A DNA stretch of 64,000 nucleotides, from NCBI GenBank assembly GCA_039602395.1, contig JBCNJP010000025.1, positions 102,538,124-102,602,123 on the forward strand. The letters are read 5' to 3'. This document shows positions 23,773 to 34,700 of this stretch, piece by piece; within the stretch, counting starts at the first letter, position 1; each line of letters starts with the position of its first letter. The notes below the pieces were generated by a model. It did not search any database, was not told the origin of the DNA, and saw only the letters and a list, made by a program, of their open reading frames with translations. The translations under genes were made by a program, and so were the position numbers. This DNA is from Deinandra increscens subsp. villosa. Its lineage: Eukaryota > Streptophyta > Magnoliopsida > Asterales > Asteraceae.

Positions 23773-24752
23773 TCCGCCACTGAGTTGCAATCCATTGACG
23801 TAGGTCACAACGAATTAACCTACATAAATCTTGTGTTGTTTATATATTTTTCTACTCATATTTGTATGTGTTATCGATTCGGCTAACCATGAATGTAACA
23901 CCTAATTTCACAAAATTTGTTTCTACGAGAAATTAATTCAATGGGCCACTAAAGATCCGATTTTCTCGATTATAATAATATAATGATTAATGAGTACTTC
24001 AATGGGCCACTTAGGATCCGATTCTCTTGTTTTTTTTCTTTTCTTCCTCGGCAGTTCTCCACTTCTGACAGTTCTTTTATAGCATTCTGAATTTGCCACA
24101 CTTCATCCAAACCATACCAATTTAGTCCGGGACTCCCTTGGTGTTTACTTCCCTTGCAACTTGCAAGTAGTATTTCTTGGTTTTAGTGTTTTAATAGTGG
24201 AAGTTTAGTTATTGTTTTTCTCTCCTAAATTTTAAGAAATAACATTTTAACTATATCATTATAACATGCTTATTTTTAGCTGTGTTTCCCTCTAAATTTT
24301 ATCCGAAATTGTGTGTATAGGTTTTATTCAAATTTGAGTGGCCATAGCGCACGGAAATAACCAACGAGTTAGATACAATCTAAGTTTTTCATTTTTTATA
24401 ACCGATGATGCTAGGTAATTCGTATCGGTCTGTATGATTCAATGTTGTGATTCGATATAATCACAAAAGGAAAATCAAATAGGAAACTGTATCTCTATTG
24501 ATTTCACAAAACTGATTACAACTATGAATTCAAAGGAAATAAGAACAAGTAATTAGAAAGGGAGGAGAAGTAGTGATGGGAAGAGAACACACCAACAACT
24601 TCTAACAATTTTCACATAACTCTCAAACTCACATTCTTTTCCTTTTAATCATTCTTCATGCCCTAAGCCCACTGTAAGCCCACCGGATCATTATTTACTT
24701 TGTAAGCCCACTGGATTGGTCTGTTCATAACATTCAACATATGAAAGATTCT
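23773..24752. other. Intergenic DNA without a recognised gene
   Basis: No gene is supported. TAAGCCCACTG-like phrases repeat near 24665-24715. The segment near 24440-24660 resembles LTR or repeat-derived DNA in composition, without identifiable ends. Confidence 0.35.
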
Positions 24753-25540
24753 TAGTGCAAAACCGGTTTTGACCAAACCGGTTCTTAACAGGTCGAAACC
24801 GAACCGGTTTCAGTCGGTTTGGGGTTTTAGTGAAGAAACCGGTTTTCAAACCGGTTTGAAATCTCAAACCGGTTTGAAAATCAAACCGGTTTGAAAACCG
24901 GTTCTCAAACCGGTCAAAACCGGTTTTGACCAAACCGGTTCCCAAACCGGTCAAACCGAACCGGTTTCAGTCGGTTTGGGGTTTTAGTGAAGAAACCGGT
25001 TTTCAAACCGGTTTGGCCCAAACCGGTTTGAAACCGGTTTCTTCACATGATTTTAGGAGCTTTTTCTAGCCGTTTGGGGGTGGGTTTGAGCCTAAAAATT
25101 GGTATATATACCCCCTTGATGTGTTATAAACATTACCCCACTTCTCAATCTCTAAAAAAACTCTTAAATTAACAAATATTATCACTCATTCACTAAAAAA
25201 ATGGCTCGGTGTCCCCCAATTATGTACTTTTGTAATCGTTTAGGTGTGAACTTCTTCTCTTTTGTAATGTTTTATGTTTTTTTCAATAAAAATTATGTTT
25301 TTTTGGTTTTTATAAAGTTTACAAAAAATAATACAAAACCGGTTCAAACCGGTTTGAGTTCCCAAACCGGTTCGGTTTCTAACCGAAACCGGTTTCATCG
25401 GTTTCAAGGATTCGTGCTCAAAACCGGTTTGGTAACCGAACCGGTTTGGCCCCAAACCGGTTTTGACCAAAACCGATTTTGGTTAAAACCGGTTTAAGAA
25501 CCGAACCGGTTTGGTTTTCAAACCGGTTTTTGCACCTCTA
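24753..25540. mobile_element. hAT-related element with AACCGG arrays
   Basis: The left end TAGTGCAAAACCGGTTT and the right end AAACCGGTTTTTGCACCTCTA are imperfect inverted repeats. About 300 bp inside the left end and 180 bp inside the right are arrays of AAACCGGTTT in direct and inverted form. A 60 bp phrase with CAGTCGGTTTGGGGTTTTAG occurs twice, 157 bp apart. The centre (about 25110-25300) looks like the flanks of a deleted gene. No 8 bp target duplication was found, so the element may be recombined or end-damaged. Confidence 0.65.
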
Positions 25541-25874
25541 GTGCCAGGTTAATAAAGTAAGGCTAGTGAGACATCTGACATATCGGAAGTAGATAAGAGA
25601 CCAAAAATAGATGCATTTAAGCCGCACATCCTAAAGTGATGGAATGGGCTGGTGAATAACAATTGCATTTTGGTGGGCTGGGCTCACGTGAGGTTGGTGA
25701 TAACAACTTAATTTTTAGTGGGCTCAAAAGAAGGCAACAAGTTAAGAAGGGAACTTCGAGTCTTTGACAATCAGAAAAAGAGTGAGCCTTTGGCACAATT
25801 TCGAGAAGGGCCACACTTGGCTTTGCTTGCTAGTTGTACGGGACTACAACGAAAGGGAAGGCTCATAGCCGCCC
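25541..25874. other. Intergenic DNA of unknown origin
   Basis: Short open frames on both strands do not resemble any family I know. TGGGCTGG/GTGGGCTC phrases repeat near 25640-25725. Confidence 0.3.
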
Positions 25875-26330
25875 TGGAAACTAGAGGTGCAAATTGAACC
25901 AGCAACCGGTTTATGGAACCGAACCGATTCCAACTTGATTGTCAGAGGACCGATCCCTACCCGTTTGAAACCAGCGGTTCCATACCCGGTTCCTGAGTAT
26001 GTGGATGGGTGCGACCGAACATGACTCATCATTTTAGGAGACCCATATTTTTTGGATTGGCCGTGGGAGTTTAATTATAATATACTTGGGGTAGTTTAGA
26101 AGTAATGTAATTTGCCATTAAAAAAAACGAAACCCGGTTCCACCGTTTTTTATAAAATGGTTCCAAACCCGGTTTCTTTTTTTTTAATGGCAAATTACAA
26201 TACTTCTGAACTACCCCAAGTATATTATAACTAAACTCCCACTCCCAATCCAAAAAATATAGGTCCCCTAAAATGATAGGCCATGTTCGGTCGCACCCAT
26301 CCACATGCTCAGGGACCCCACTGATTTACA
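25875..26330. mobile_element. AACCGG-type fragment containing a 320 bp fold-back
   Basis: It opens with TAGAGGTGCAAATTGAACC, matching the hAT-like end at 25540. Bases 25992-26140 and 26163-26312 are close inverted copies with a loop of about 22 bases. Each arm contains GTGCGACCGAACATG and the CATCATTTTAGG phrase of the 21982 and 39752 elements, plus a CCGGGTTT/AAACCCGG end. The outer right boundary is uncertain. Confidence 0.6.
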
Positions 26331-28372
26331 CCTAGTAGAAGTACAATCAAACAAAGAAAATCAAAACCCTAACTAACTCTACATCTCAAGATTGATTAAT
26401 AGGATATTAGTCTCTCATCGTGTTCTTGATAATCATTCAATTTACAATTGCATTGTTAATTGGAAGAATCGGTGAACTCCGGTGTTTCGGGAGCATTCCA
26501 GAGCCTCTAAATTCATCCTCGACGGTTGTGTATAGCCCCCAAAGTTGTAATGTTAGAAAAAAATCTCAAAATAAACCATAAAAACGAGTGTTGGAGAAGA
26601 ATTTCTGAGTAAAAAACTGTCGTAACCGTATCATACGGTGGATAGGAATCGTATACGCCCAAACTTTTTTGTGATATGTTGAAACTATGAACAAAAATAC
26701 AGTGGAGGAATTGTATGATACGGCCAATCTCAACCGTATCATATGGTGGACTTGATTTCAGCTCAACAACTTCTGATTTCCAGCATTTCCGTCAATACAA
26801 ACTTGAACCTTGATTTTTCCATCATAATTTCACTAATTCAGTTCCGTTAAAAGTTCAAGAGATAGTTTTCAAAATGTATGAAGGTGGCATCATTACCGCG
26901 CGATAGACACATAGACCACCGGCACCGACACCGACACCATACACGTATTCAATACATAGCCGTATAGATACTTATTATTATTGCCTTAAATTTATATAAA
27001 AAAGAAGGTTTTCTTAGCCCCCACTATTTCTCTCATTATCTAATTATCTTGGATGTAATCTCATTTTTGTAATATCAAAAGCCCCCCATATGTATTGCAT
27101 TCTTCAACTAATTGCACAGTAATCATATGCCTAAGTTAAGTTCCACAAAGATTTGCGAGCCGGCCTATAACGAGAAACGTATTCGGTCAAAGAAAACATA
27201 TATAGTCATGCAAAATGAGCTTATAAACCGAACACACGTACACGTAATGAAAGTGCCCACAGAATGTCTGGATGTGTTCTAATAACTAATAATTGTTATT
27301 GTTAATTATTAATATAAGAAGTTTCATAGAGGAGGTTCAAAAGGGAAACAGTAAAAAAGTATGAAGCTTCGGAGAGCCGGCTTAAATAATTATTGATTGA
27401 ACTTATTCAAGCGGCGGTTGAATCAGCTCGTCAAATTAAAATTGGGTTTAATCTTTTAGCAGATTTTTAGCTTTTTAGCAATTAAACCCAAAACTATTCG
27501 ATAAGCCGGTTCCAACGCTGCTAAAATAAGTTGATCGGATTTTGTTTGAGCTATTCCTAGCGATTCCCCTTCTTTTTACTATTCCTTTTAGACCCACCCT
27601 TATATCCATAATGTGTAATTGATCGTGTATGTTTATCCCCTCATAAATATGATTCTAGACTAGATTTACTATCCACGTGTTGTCATGGGGATAACACAAC
27701 ACACAAAGCAGTTTCATTGCTAAAACATAAAGCAAAGAAAATGGAAATACAAAAATACCGTGTAATGACATTAAAACTAGATGTCGAATACTCAAAGTAT
27801 CAAACCTATGATCAAAAAATGATTTTACACGTATCTATTTATTATATCACCAACTCCTATGTTAAATGTGTTGTGTTACAAAAAAACTAAAAAATAGACG
27901 GCTGCCACATGGCAACCACCATAGAATACTAGGTGGAAAAATTATGTATGTTTACTCTTTCTTTTAACTTGATTTGTTGTAGTAAGTACTTCGGTATATA
28001 TGTTTGATGGCATAATTATCTACTTAATGATATTTTATATATAAAGTAAAAAACAAGTCAAATACAAAAATGTTTTTCAAATAAAGAAATAAATATTGTA
28101 TTGTAAATTGTCGTCATTGTAACATTGCGCGAGTTTCGTACTTGTACAAACTCGATCAAAGGCTAGATACATTGCACACTTGGAGCTAATTAAAACTCCT
28201 ATTTTTTAGTGGAACTATCCTCAAATCTTCAATACTCGAGTGAGTCAAGGATTCTAAGCTCTAACCATCATCACATATCATTAAGCCAAATGCACATTGG
28301 TAATTAAAACTCCTAATTAAGTGTATAATCTCACTCAAATTAAGTGCATTGTTTTTTATGACAGTTTGAAGC
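26331..28372. other. Intergenic region and promoter of the first P450 gene
   Basis: No gene is seen. CCGTATCATACGGTGG-like phrases recur near 26626 and 26740, a local inverted/direct repeat. The last few hundred bases lead into the TATA box at 28373. Confidence 0.4.
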
Positions 28373-28380
28373 TATAAAAG
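28373..28380 (+). promoter_or_regulatory. TATA box of the first P450 gene
   Basis: TATAAAAG lies 81 bp upstream of the chosen start codon (28461), a typical distance for a plant TATA box and a short leader. Confidence 0.6.
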
Positions 28381-28460
28381 TATTCTTTCAAAAATAAAGT
28401 GCCCATCGCAATGTGATAAAAAGGAGTTTATTAAGAAACAAACACAAACCCTACAAAACG

Positions 28461-30572
28461 ATGGATTATTCAATTTTCTTTCTCTTACTATCTTTCTTTT
28501 TGATACTTGTCTACGCCCTCACCGTCCCCGGCCACCACAACTCACGGCTTCCTCCCGGGCCTTACCCTTTTCCAATCATCGGAAACCTCTTAAAACTCGG
28601 TGACAAACCTCACCACTCTCTAGCCACACTATCTAAACGTTATGGCCCTTTAATGTCGCTTAAACTTGGAAGCAGAACAACCATAGTTATTTCATCACCA
28701 GAAATCGCTAAAGAATTCTTTCACACGCATGACCGATCCTTCTCTAGCCGGTCAATCCCTGAGGCCGCCAGAGTGGTGGAGCACCATAAGTTTTCTATAG
28801 TGTGGCTACCTGCCGGTGATCAATGGCGAAGGCTACGGAGAATAACTAAAGAAAATTTGTTTTCCACTCAATGTCTAGATACTAGTGAACTCCTACGCGA
28901 GGAGAAGGTATACACCATCTGAATCAAGGGCGAAGCTTTCTTAGGGCCAAGAGGCCCCGGTCCCCCTCCCCTTTTTTTTGTTGCGTAGTGTTAATTTTTA
29001 CTATGTTCTTTTTTAAAAAAAATATATATACTCAGTCCTACTCTATCTGAACTTTTATTAAACTTGTATTCAACTTTTATTCAACCTCTACAACTAATTT
29101 GAAATATAATCTTATACCACCTAATGGTCGTTTGAGCTTTTTAAAGGCTAAGAAAGTCCAACAATTAAAAAATTCTAATGCTTATTTGAATATAGACAAA
29201 TGATGATTTCACTTTCTAGATAGTGTGTACATGAGAATTCACTTGATTATATTCTTATTAATTTTTGAAGAATATATGAATTCAAATGTATGGTTCATTT
29301 TTTATGAACATTTCATCATTTTGTTACTTTTATATAGTTTTCATGTGTTTTAGACATGACCCATTTGATATTTGTTTATTTACATATGTATACTTGTAGG
29401 TGCATGAACTTATTGACCATGTTGATGGATGTTCGAAACATCAAAAGGTTGTGAATGTGGGTGCCGCTGCGTTTACGACAATGCTTAACATTTTCTCCAA
29501 CCTCGTGTTTTCTACGAATTTCGCTCAGTATGATTCCACGTCATCGCAAGAATTCAAGGACACGGTATGGGCTCTGATGGAAGTTGGAGGGAGGCCGAAT
29601 CTGGTGGATTATTTCCCGATACTTAAGCCGATGGATCCACAAGGCTTAGTACAATGGGTTTATGTTTGTGGTAAGAAGTTACTAACTATTTTTGATGTGA
29701 TCATCGATCAACGGTTGGAAAGAAGGTCGATTTCATCGTTTTATGACGGTACTTCGTCCGTGGATGTTTTGGAGTCGTTGCTCGACCTCAACTTGAAAGA
29801 TGAACACGAATTTGGTCGAGATGATATGAGACATTTGATTTTGGTAAGTAAAACTATTGACATTTTTTACTTAAAAAAAAAATGAGTAAATCTAGTCACA
29901 ATTTGGTAAGTAACTCATTTCTGAAAAAGAGATTAATTTTACTATTCATTAAATATATTGTAGGATATATTTATGGCGGGAACTGACACGATATCAAGCA
30001 CGTTGGAATGGGCTATGTCTGAGCTTATTCGTAACCCAAATAAAATGGAAATGGCTCGATCAGAGCTTGATAAACTAACAAAAAACGAAAACAAGATTAT
30101 ACAAGAACACGATATCTCTCAACTCCGTTACTTACAGTCTATTATTAAAGAAACCCTTCGGTTACATCCACCGGCCCCTTTCTTGATCCCACATCAAGCC
30201 ATACACGATGTAGAAGTTCTAGGTTTCATCGTGCCTAAAAATGCACAAATTCTATGCAATGTTTGGGCAATGGGTAGAGATCCGAACATCTGGTCAGACC
30301 CAGAAACGTTTATGCCAGAGAGATTTTTAGACGTTGAGATTGACTACAAGGGCCAAGATTTCGAACTTATTCCATTTGGTGCGGGCAGGAGGATTTGCCC
30401 GGGATTAAATTTTGCTCATAGAATGTTGCATGTAGTGTTGGCATCTTTGATTCAAAAGTTTGATTGGAAACTTGTGGGAAATATAAGACCACAAGATATG
30501 GATATGAGGGAGAAGTTTGGAATCACATTGCAAAGAAATGCACCGCTCATGGCCATTCCAATTAAACTGTGA
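28461..30572 (+). CDS. Cytochrome P450, CYP76-like (copy 1)
   Basis: Three exons (28461-28907, 29400-29843, 29964-30572) with GT-AG, phase-0 introns give 499 aa. The start at 28461 gives the usual N-terminal membrane anchor (about residues 4-22). An in-frame ATG at 28413 would add 16 polar residues before it. Landmarks: proline hinge LPPGP at 30-34; C-helix WRRLRR at 122-127; I-helix oxygen-binding AGTDT at 302-306; ExxR E360/R363 in [12 protein letters not shown] at 415-418; haem loop [10 protein letters not shown] with ligand C442. Family knowledge: CYP76 enzymes are ER-bound monooxygenases that take electrons from P450 reductase and often oxidise monoterpenols or other specialised metabolites. 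The substrate cannot be read from sequence. The intron before AGTDT is usual for the family; the first intron (after LLREEK) is extra and shared with copy 2. Intact and probably functional. Confidence 0.93.
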
Positions 30573-30977
30573 CAATAGATAATGATATCGTGTTTTTTAT
30601 AATTAAAAGTTCAAAAAGATATTTGATCACCTATGTATAGTATTTTTAATTTGTATTGTAATGTTTAGTTTGGTTGGTTAATTAATTGGTACCAAAGTCT
30701 CCATCAATGATAAACCTAATTACATTATACATACTGGTCGAATAAATGCAACACAACATGTTATAAACAATAATTTCTATAAAGATTTATATATTAGATG
30801 TTATTAGATGAAATAATATATATTTTTAAACTAGTGTCAGAAAGATATATGGGTATATGATTGTATCTATGAGGAATGGTTACTATACACTAGCCTTTCT
30901 AGAAAGAAAGAAAAAACATTTTTACCAAGCCCGAACCAAGTGGTTCGGCTCTTCAGAGCCCTAATATATATTCCCAC
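30573..30977 (+). other. 3' UTR and spacer between the two P450 genes
   Basis: Non-coding, AT-rich DNA following the TGA. No second gene is present. The region ends at the target duplication of the hAT element at 30978. Confidence 0.5.
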
Positions 30978-31537
30978 TAAGGCTGGCAAATTGTGTTAGA
31001 CACGATCTGTTAAGACACGACACGATAAGATACGACACGATTGGTCTCAAACACGAACACGACACGAAAACTTATCGTGTCTAGTTTTCAAAACACGAAC
31101 ACGACCTGTATTTTAACGGGTCGACATGATAAAACCTGTTTAGACACGAAATTTTAACTAATCGACGGTCGACACGATAAAACCTATTTCACTTAACCTG
31201 TTTAGACACGAACACGACATGTATTTTAACGGGTTTAAGAATTAAAAGATGTATGAGTATGTTACAACAGGAATGGAATGGAATTTTGACAGACATCACC
31301 TAATAATCTAATTTTAATATATCTTTAATATATTATATAAAGAATATATATATTATTCAAATATAAACGTGTCTTAACAGGTTAACAGGTTTCCACCTGT
31401 TAAGACACGAAAATTAACAGGTCTTAACAGGTCGACCTGTTAACGACACGAAACCTGTTAAGCCCGAACACGAAATCTGTTGACATTATCGTGTTTCGTG
31501 TCGTGTTTTCGTGTCCGTGTCAAAATTGCCGAACCTA
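30978..31537. mobile_element. hAT-type MITE upstream of the second P450 gene
   Basis: The ends TAAGGCTGGCAAATTGTGTT and the complement of TAGGTTCGGCAATTTTGACA are inverted repeats, flanked by ATTCCCAC and ATCCCCAC (8 bp, one mismatch). The subterminal regions are full of ACACGA/TCGTGT motifs. It lies 190 bp before the start codon of copy 2, so it forms part of that promoter region. Confidence 0.82.
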
Positions 31538-31727
31538 ATCCCCACTCTTTTACCTTTATTAATTTTATTTTATTTTAATTTGTTGGTGCACGTTAATTGG
31601 TTTGTAGGTGTCTAGGTGGTGGCTTGTTAGTTATAATTAGAAGGGAGTAGTTGGTTAGACTAATAGCAATAAATTGAGCTTCTCATTGAGAGAAACTCAC
31701 CAACCCTACACAATTACAAACAAACTC

Positions 31728-34700
31728 ATGGATTATTTCACCTTATCCGTTGTATTTTCTTTCTTTTCAACATTAGCCTATATTATCACCATATCCGGCC
31801 GACGCGATCCACAGCTGCCGCCAGGACCTTTCCCTTTTCCGATCATAGGTAACCTTTTAAAACTTGGCAACAAACCCCACTGCTCTCTCGCCACACTCTC
31901 TAAAAGCTATGGCCCTTTAATGTCACTTAAGCTCGGAAGTAGAACAACCATAGTCGTTTCATCACCTGATATCGCTAAAGAATTCTTTCAAACACATGAC
32001 CATTCGTTCTCTAGCAGAACAATACCGGACACCGCCAGAGTGGCGGACCACAAAAATTACTCCATGGTATGGTTGCCAGCCGAAGATCACTGGCGAAGAC
32101 TTCGAAAAATAAGCAAAGAGTACTTGTTCTCTGTTCAACGTTTAGATGCTAGCGAACTTCTACGCAAGGAGAAGGTACAATTTGACTAACAATTTTTTTT
32201 AAGGGCCAAGATGTAAGAATAATAGAAGTTATAATATAAATAGGAAATACTAAACCCTAATTAACCTTAACAGGGCCCGTGGATAATAAACCTAATATAA
32301 TCTTATGATCCAATACAAGATACTAGAGAATAGAAATACAAAATTCAAAGAGAAAACTAAATGGCAATAATACAAAGTGAGATAAATTTAGTAACACAAC
32401 AGATGAACACAGCAGCAAACCACCCACGCACCCACGAAATCATCTTTCAAACCACTTTTACCTTTTGACAACAAATACTCGAAAAGTAATATCATGTTCA
32501 TTTGTATTTGTTCAATGTTTAGATGTTCAATATATAGATACATTAACTATCGATTTGTAGTGCAACATCACTTTTCTTATACATCTTAACTTTTGCAAAT
32601 TATTATTTATTTTTAGTTTTTTTTTCTGCAATCATAATATTACATCTCAATTTCTCTTTTTAAATATTATTTCACACATTTATCACTATCATTGGAATAC
32701 TCATATGGCTACTACGCAACACAATTTTTCCATCACACATCCAACCCACTACAGATAACCTTATAGTTAAACGAGAAATTTTTAATCTCTTAGGCTATGT
32801 GTAATGGACATGATGGCCGAAGATGACCCCCCCACACCGCCCTCACGGCACTATGGGGCAAAAATCCGGAAGCTCTGTGACCACCATCTCGGCTCCCCCT
32901 CTTGTCTTTTTTTTCAATTCCCATTAGTCCACATCATTTATTTATTTATTTATGATTTAAAAAAATATTAATTAAGTAATAATGAGATGTGTGTATTATG
33001 GGGCTCTATGAATACTGATAACTTTAGATTTATATATATCAACTTTGGTTTTTCAAGCAAGTAAAAAAAAGATTGATCCTATTTAGTTCTTTGTCGTTTT
33101 TAATTGGAACCGTACTTCCAATTCCTACGTATTAATTACGTATTCTTTCAAATTAAGATTTTAATTGTATATTTTCCCTTTTTCATATCAAATTACCTAT
33201 TTACCCTTAACTATTACCATATTAACACAATAGACAACTTTTTTTGACTTTTATTGACTACACAGATTTTATATATATACTATGTTTATGAAAATATGAA
33301 TGATCTTAGATTTGCTTCGATGGTTAAGTCTTTGTTGTCCAGAAGGTGGCTCTTAGGTTCGAAACAGCCAGCCTCCGGTTAATTTTTTTTTTTATTTTAA
33401 AAACCTGACCTATGCTTACTACACGCCACGTGTTCAATTACCCCCTTCTCCTTCATTGTCATCAGCCCACCGCCGTCCTCATGAAACTACTTTACCTCTA
33501 TTCTAATATTCTAATAACCTTCACCTGCTGCTTCTTCATCATCATAGTAGAATATTTTACATACTCTTTCTTAGCCCCCTTTTCAAAAATCTGGTCAGGC
33601 CCCTTGCTTATCAAAAGAACGAGAGAGAACAGAGAGAATGATGACTATTTTGTTAGAAAAATAATGGCATACTGAAGAGTTGCAGGTTTTAACGAAGGTT
33701 TAATGGTGAAGATGAACTCTACGTTGATAAAAAAAATTAATAAATAATAATAAATAATCATGATGTAGGAAAAGTAACTGTCAGTCGTCAGTAAAGGTAA
33801 AATGGAGATTTCCTTTTTATTCATTTGAATTTACATTGATTTGAATTTAAACAATAGTTATTATCGTAACTTTTTTTATATGATAGTGTCATGGCTAATT
33901 GAAACTATTAGTAATTTAATTATAATAAATGTCATTTAAAGTGTAACCCAGTTATAAAACCTTTTTTATGGAAAGCAAAATTTAAGCATTGATAATGGAA
34001 ATTTATGAAACAATATAAAAATTTGATGTTAAAAAAACTTAATAGTAATATGTTTAGTTGTTTGATTAGATGATAAATTAATAACTGTTACTTTTTTTAT
34101 TTTACAATATCGCTAAGTAAATAATTGTATATATATTTTTTTCGAGACTCATTTTGACCCGAATCGTTTTTATTTGACACGTTTGATCTAACTTGATTTG
34201 AGCCGATCAATTTTTTTGCCCCTGCTCATAAAAATCTCTGGATCCGCCACTGGTTCTGATGATGAACGGAGGAAATTGAGTGCGTTGGTGAAATCAGTTC
34301 CTGCGGTTAGGGTTTTTGGGAACATTAGTGCGAGTAATATTGTCGTTGTTTTGTGTGCTGCTGCTATTTTGCTGAAAGTCGATGGTGATTGGGATTGGTT
34401 TATTACTCTCAGTGCATTGGATTATCCTTTGTTAACTCAAGATGGTATTCCTTGCTTCAAGTTTTGATTTTCATATTAAATCAGTATTATCATTTTTTTG
34501 ATGTCTGCATGGAATTATTCAGCAATAAACCCTAAAGTAATAGGATCATTAGGATCAGGATTGTTAGGCTAGATGTGATTGCTCAAGAACAATACATTTC
34601 GTCGGCCGTATTGGTTTCTGAATCTGGTGATAATTATTGGGCTAGATGTGATTGCTCAAGAACAGTACATTTTCGTTGGCCGTATTGGTTTCTGAATCTG

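Noticed and set aside
25201..25497. 98-codon open frame starting MARCPPIMYF
   Set aside because: Most of it translates the AACCGGTT array of a hAT-like element. The first codons may be the relic of a transposase start but no domain is present.
28413..28460. Upstream in-frame ATG for P450 copy 1
   Set aside because: It would put a basic, polar 16-residue extension before the membrane anchor; the ATG at 28461 gives the usual family N-terminus and matches copy 2.
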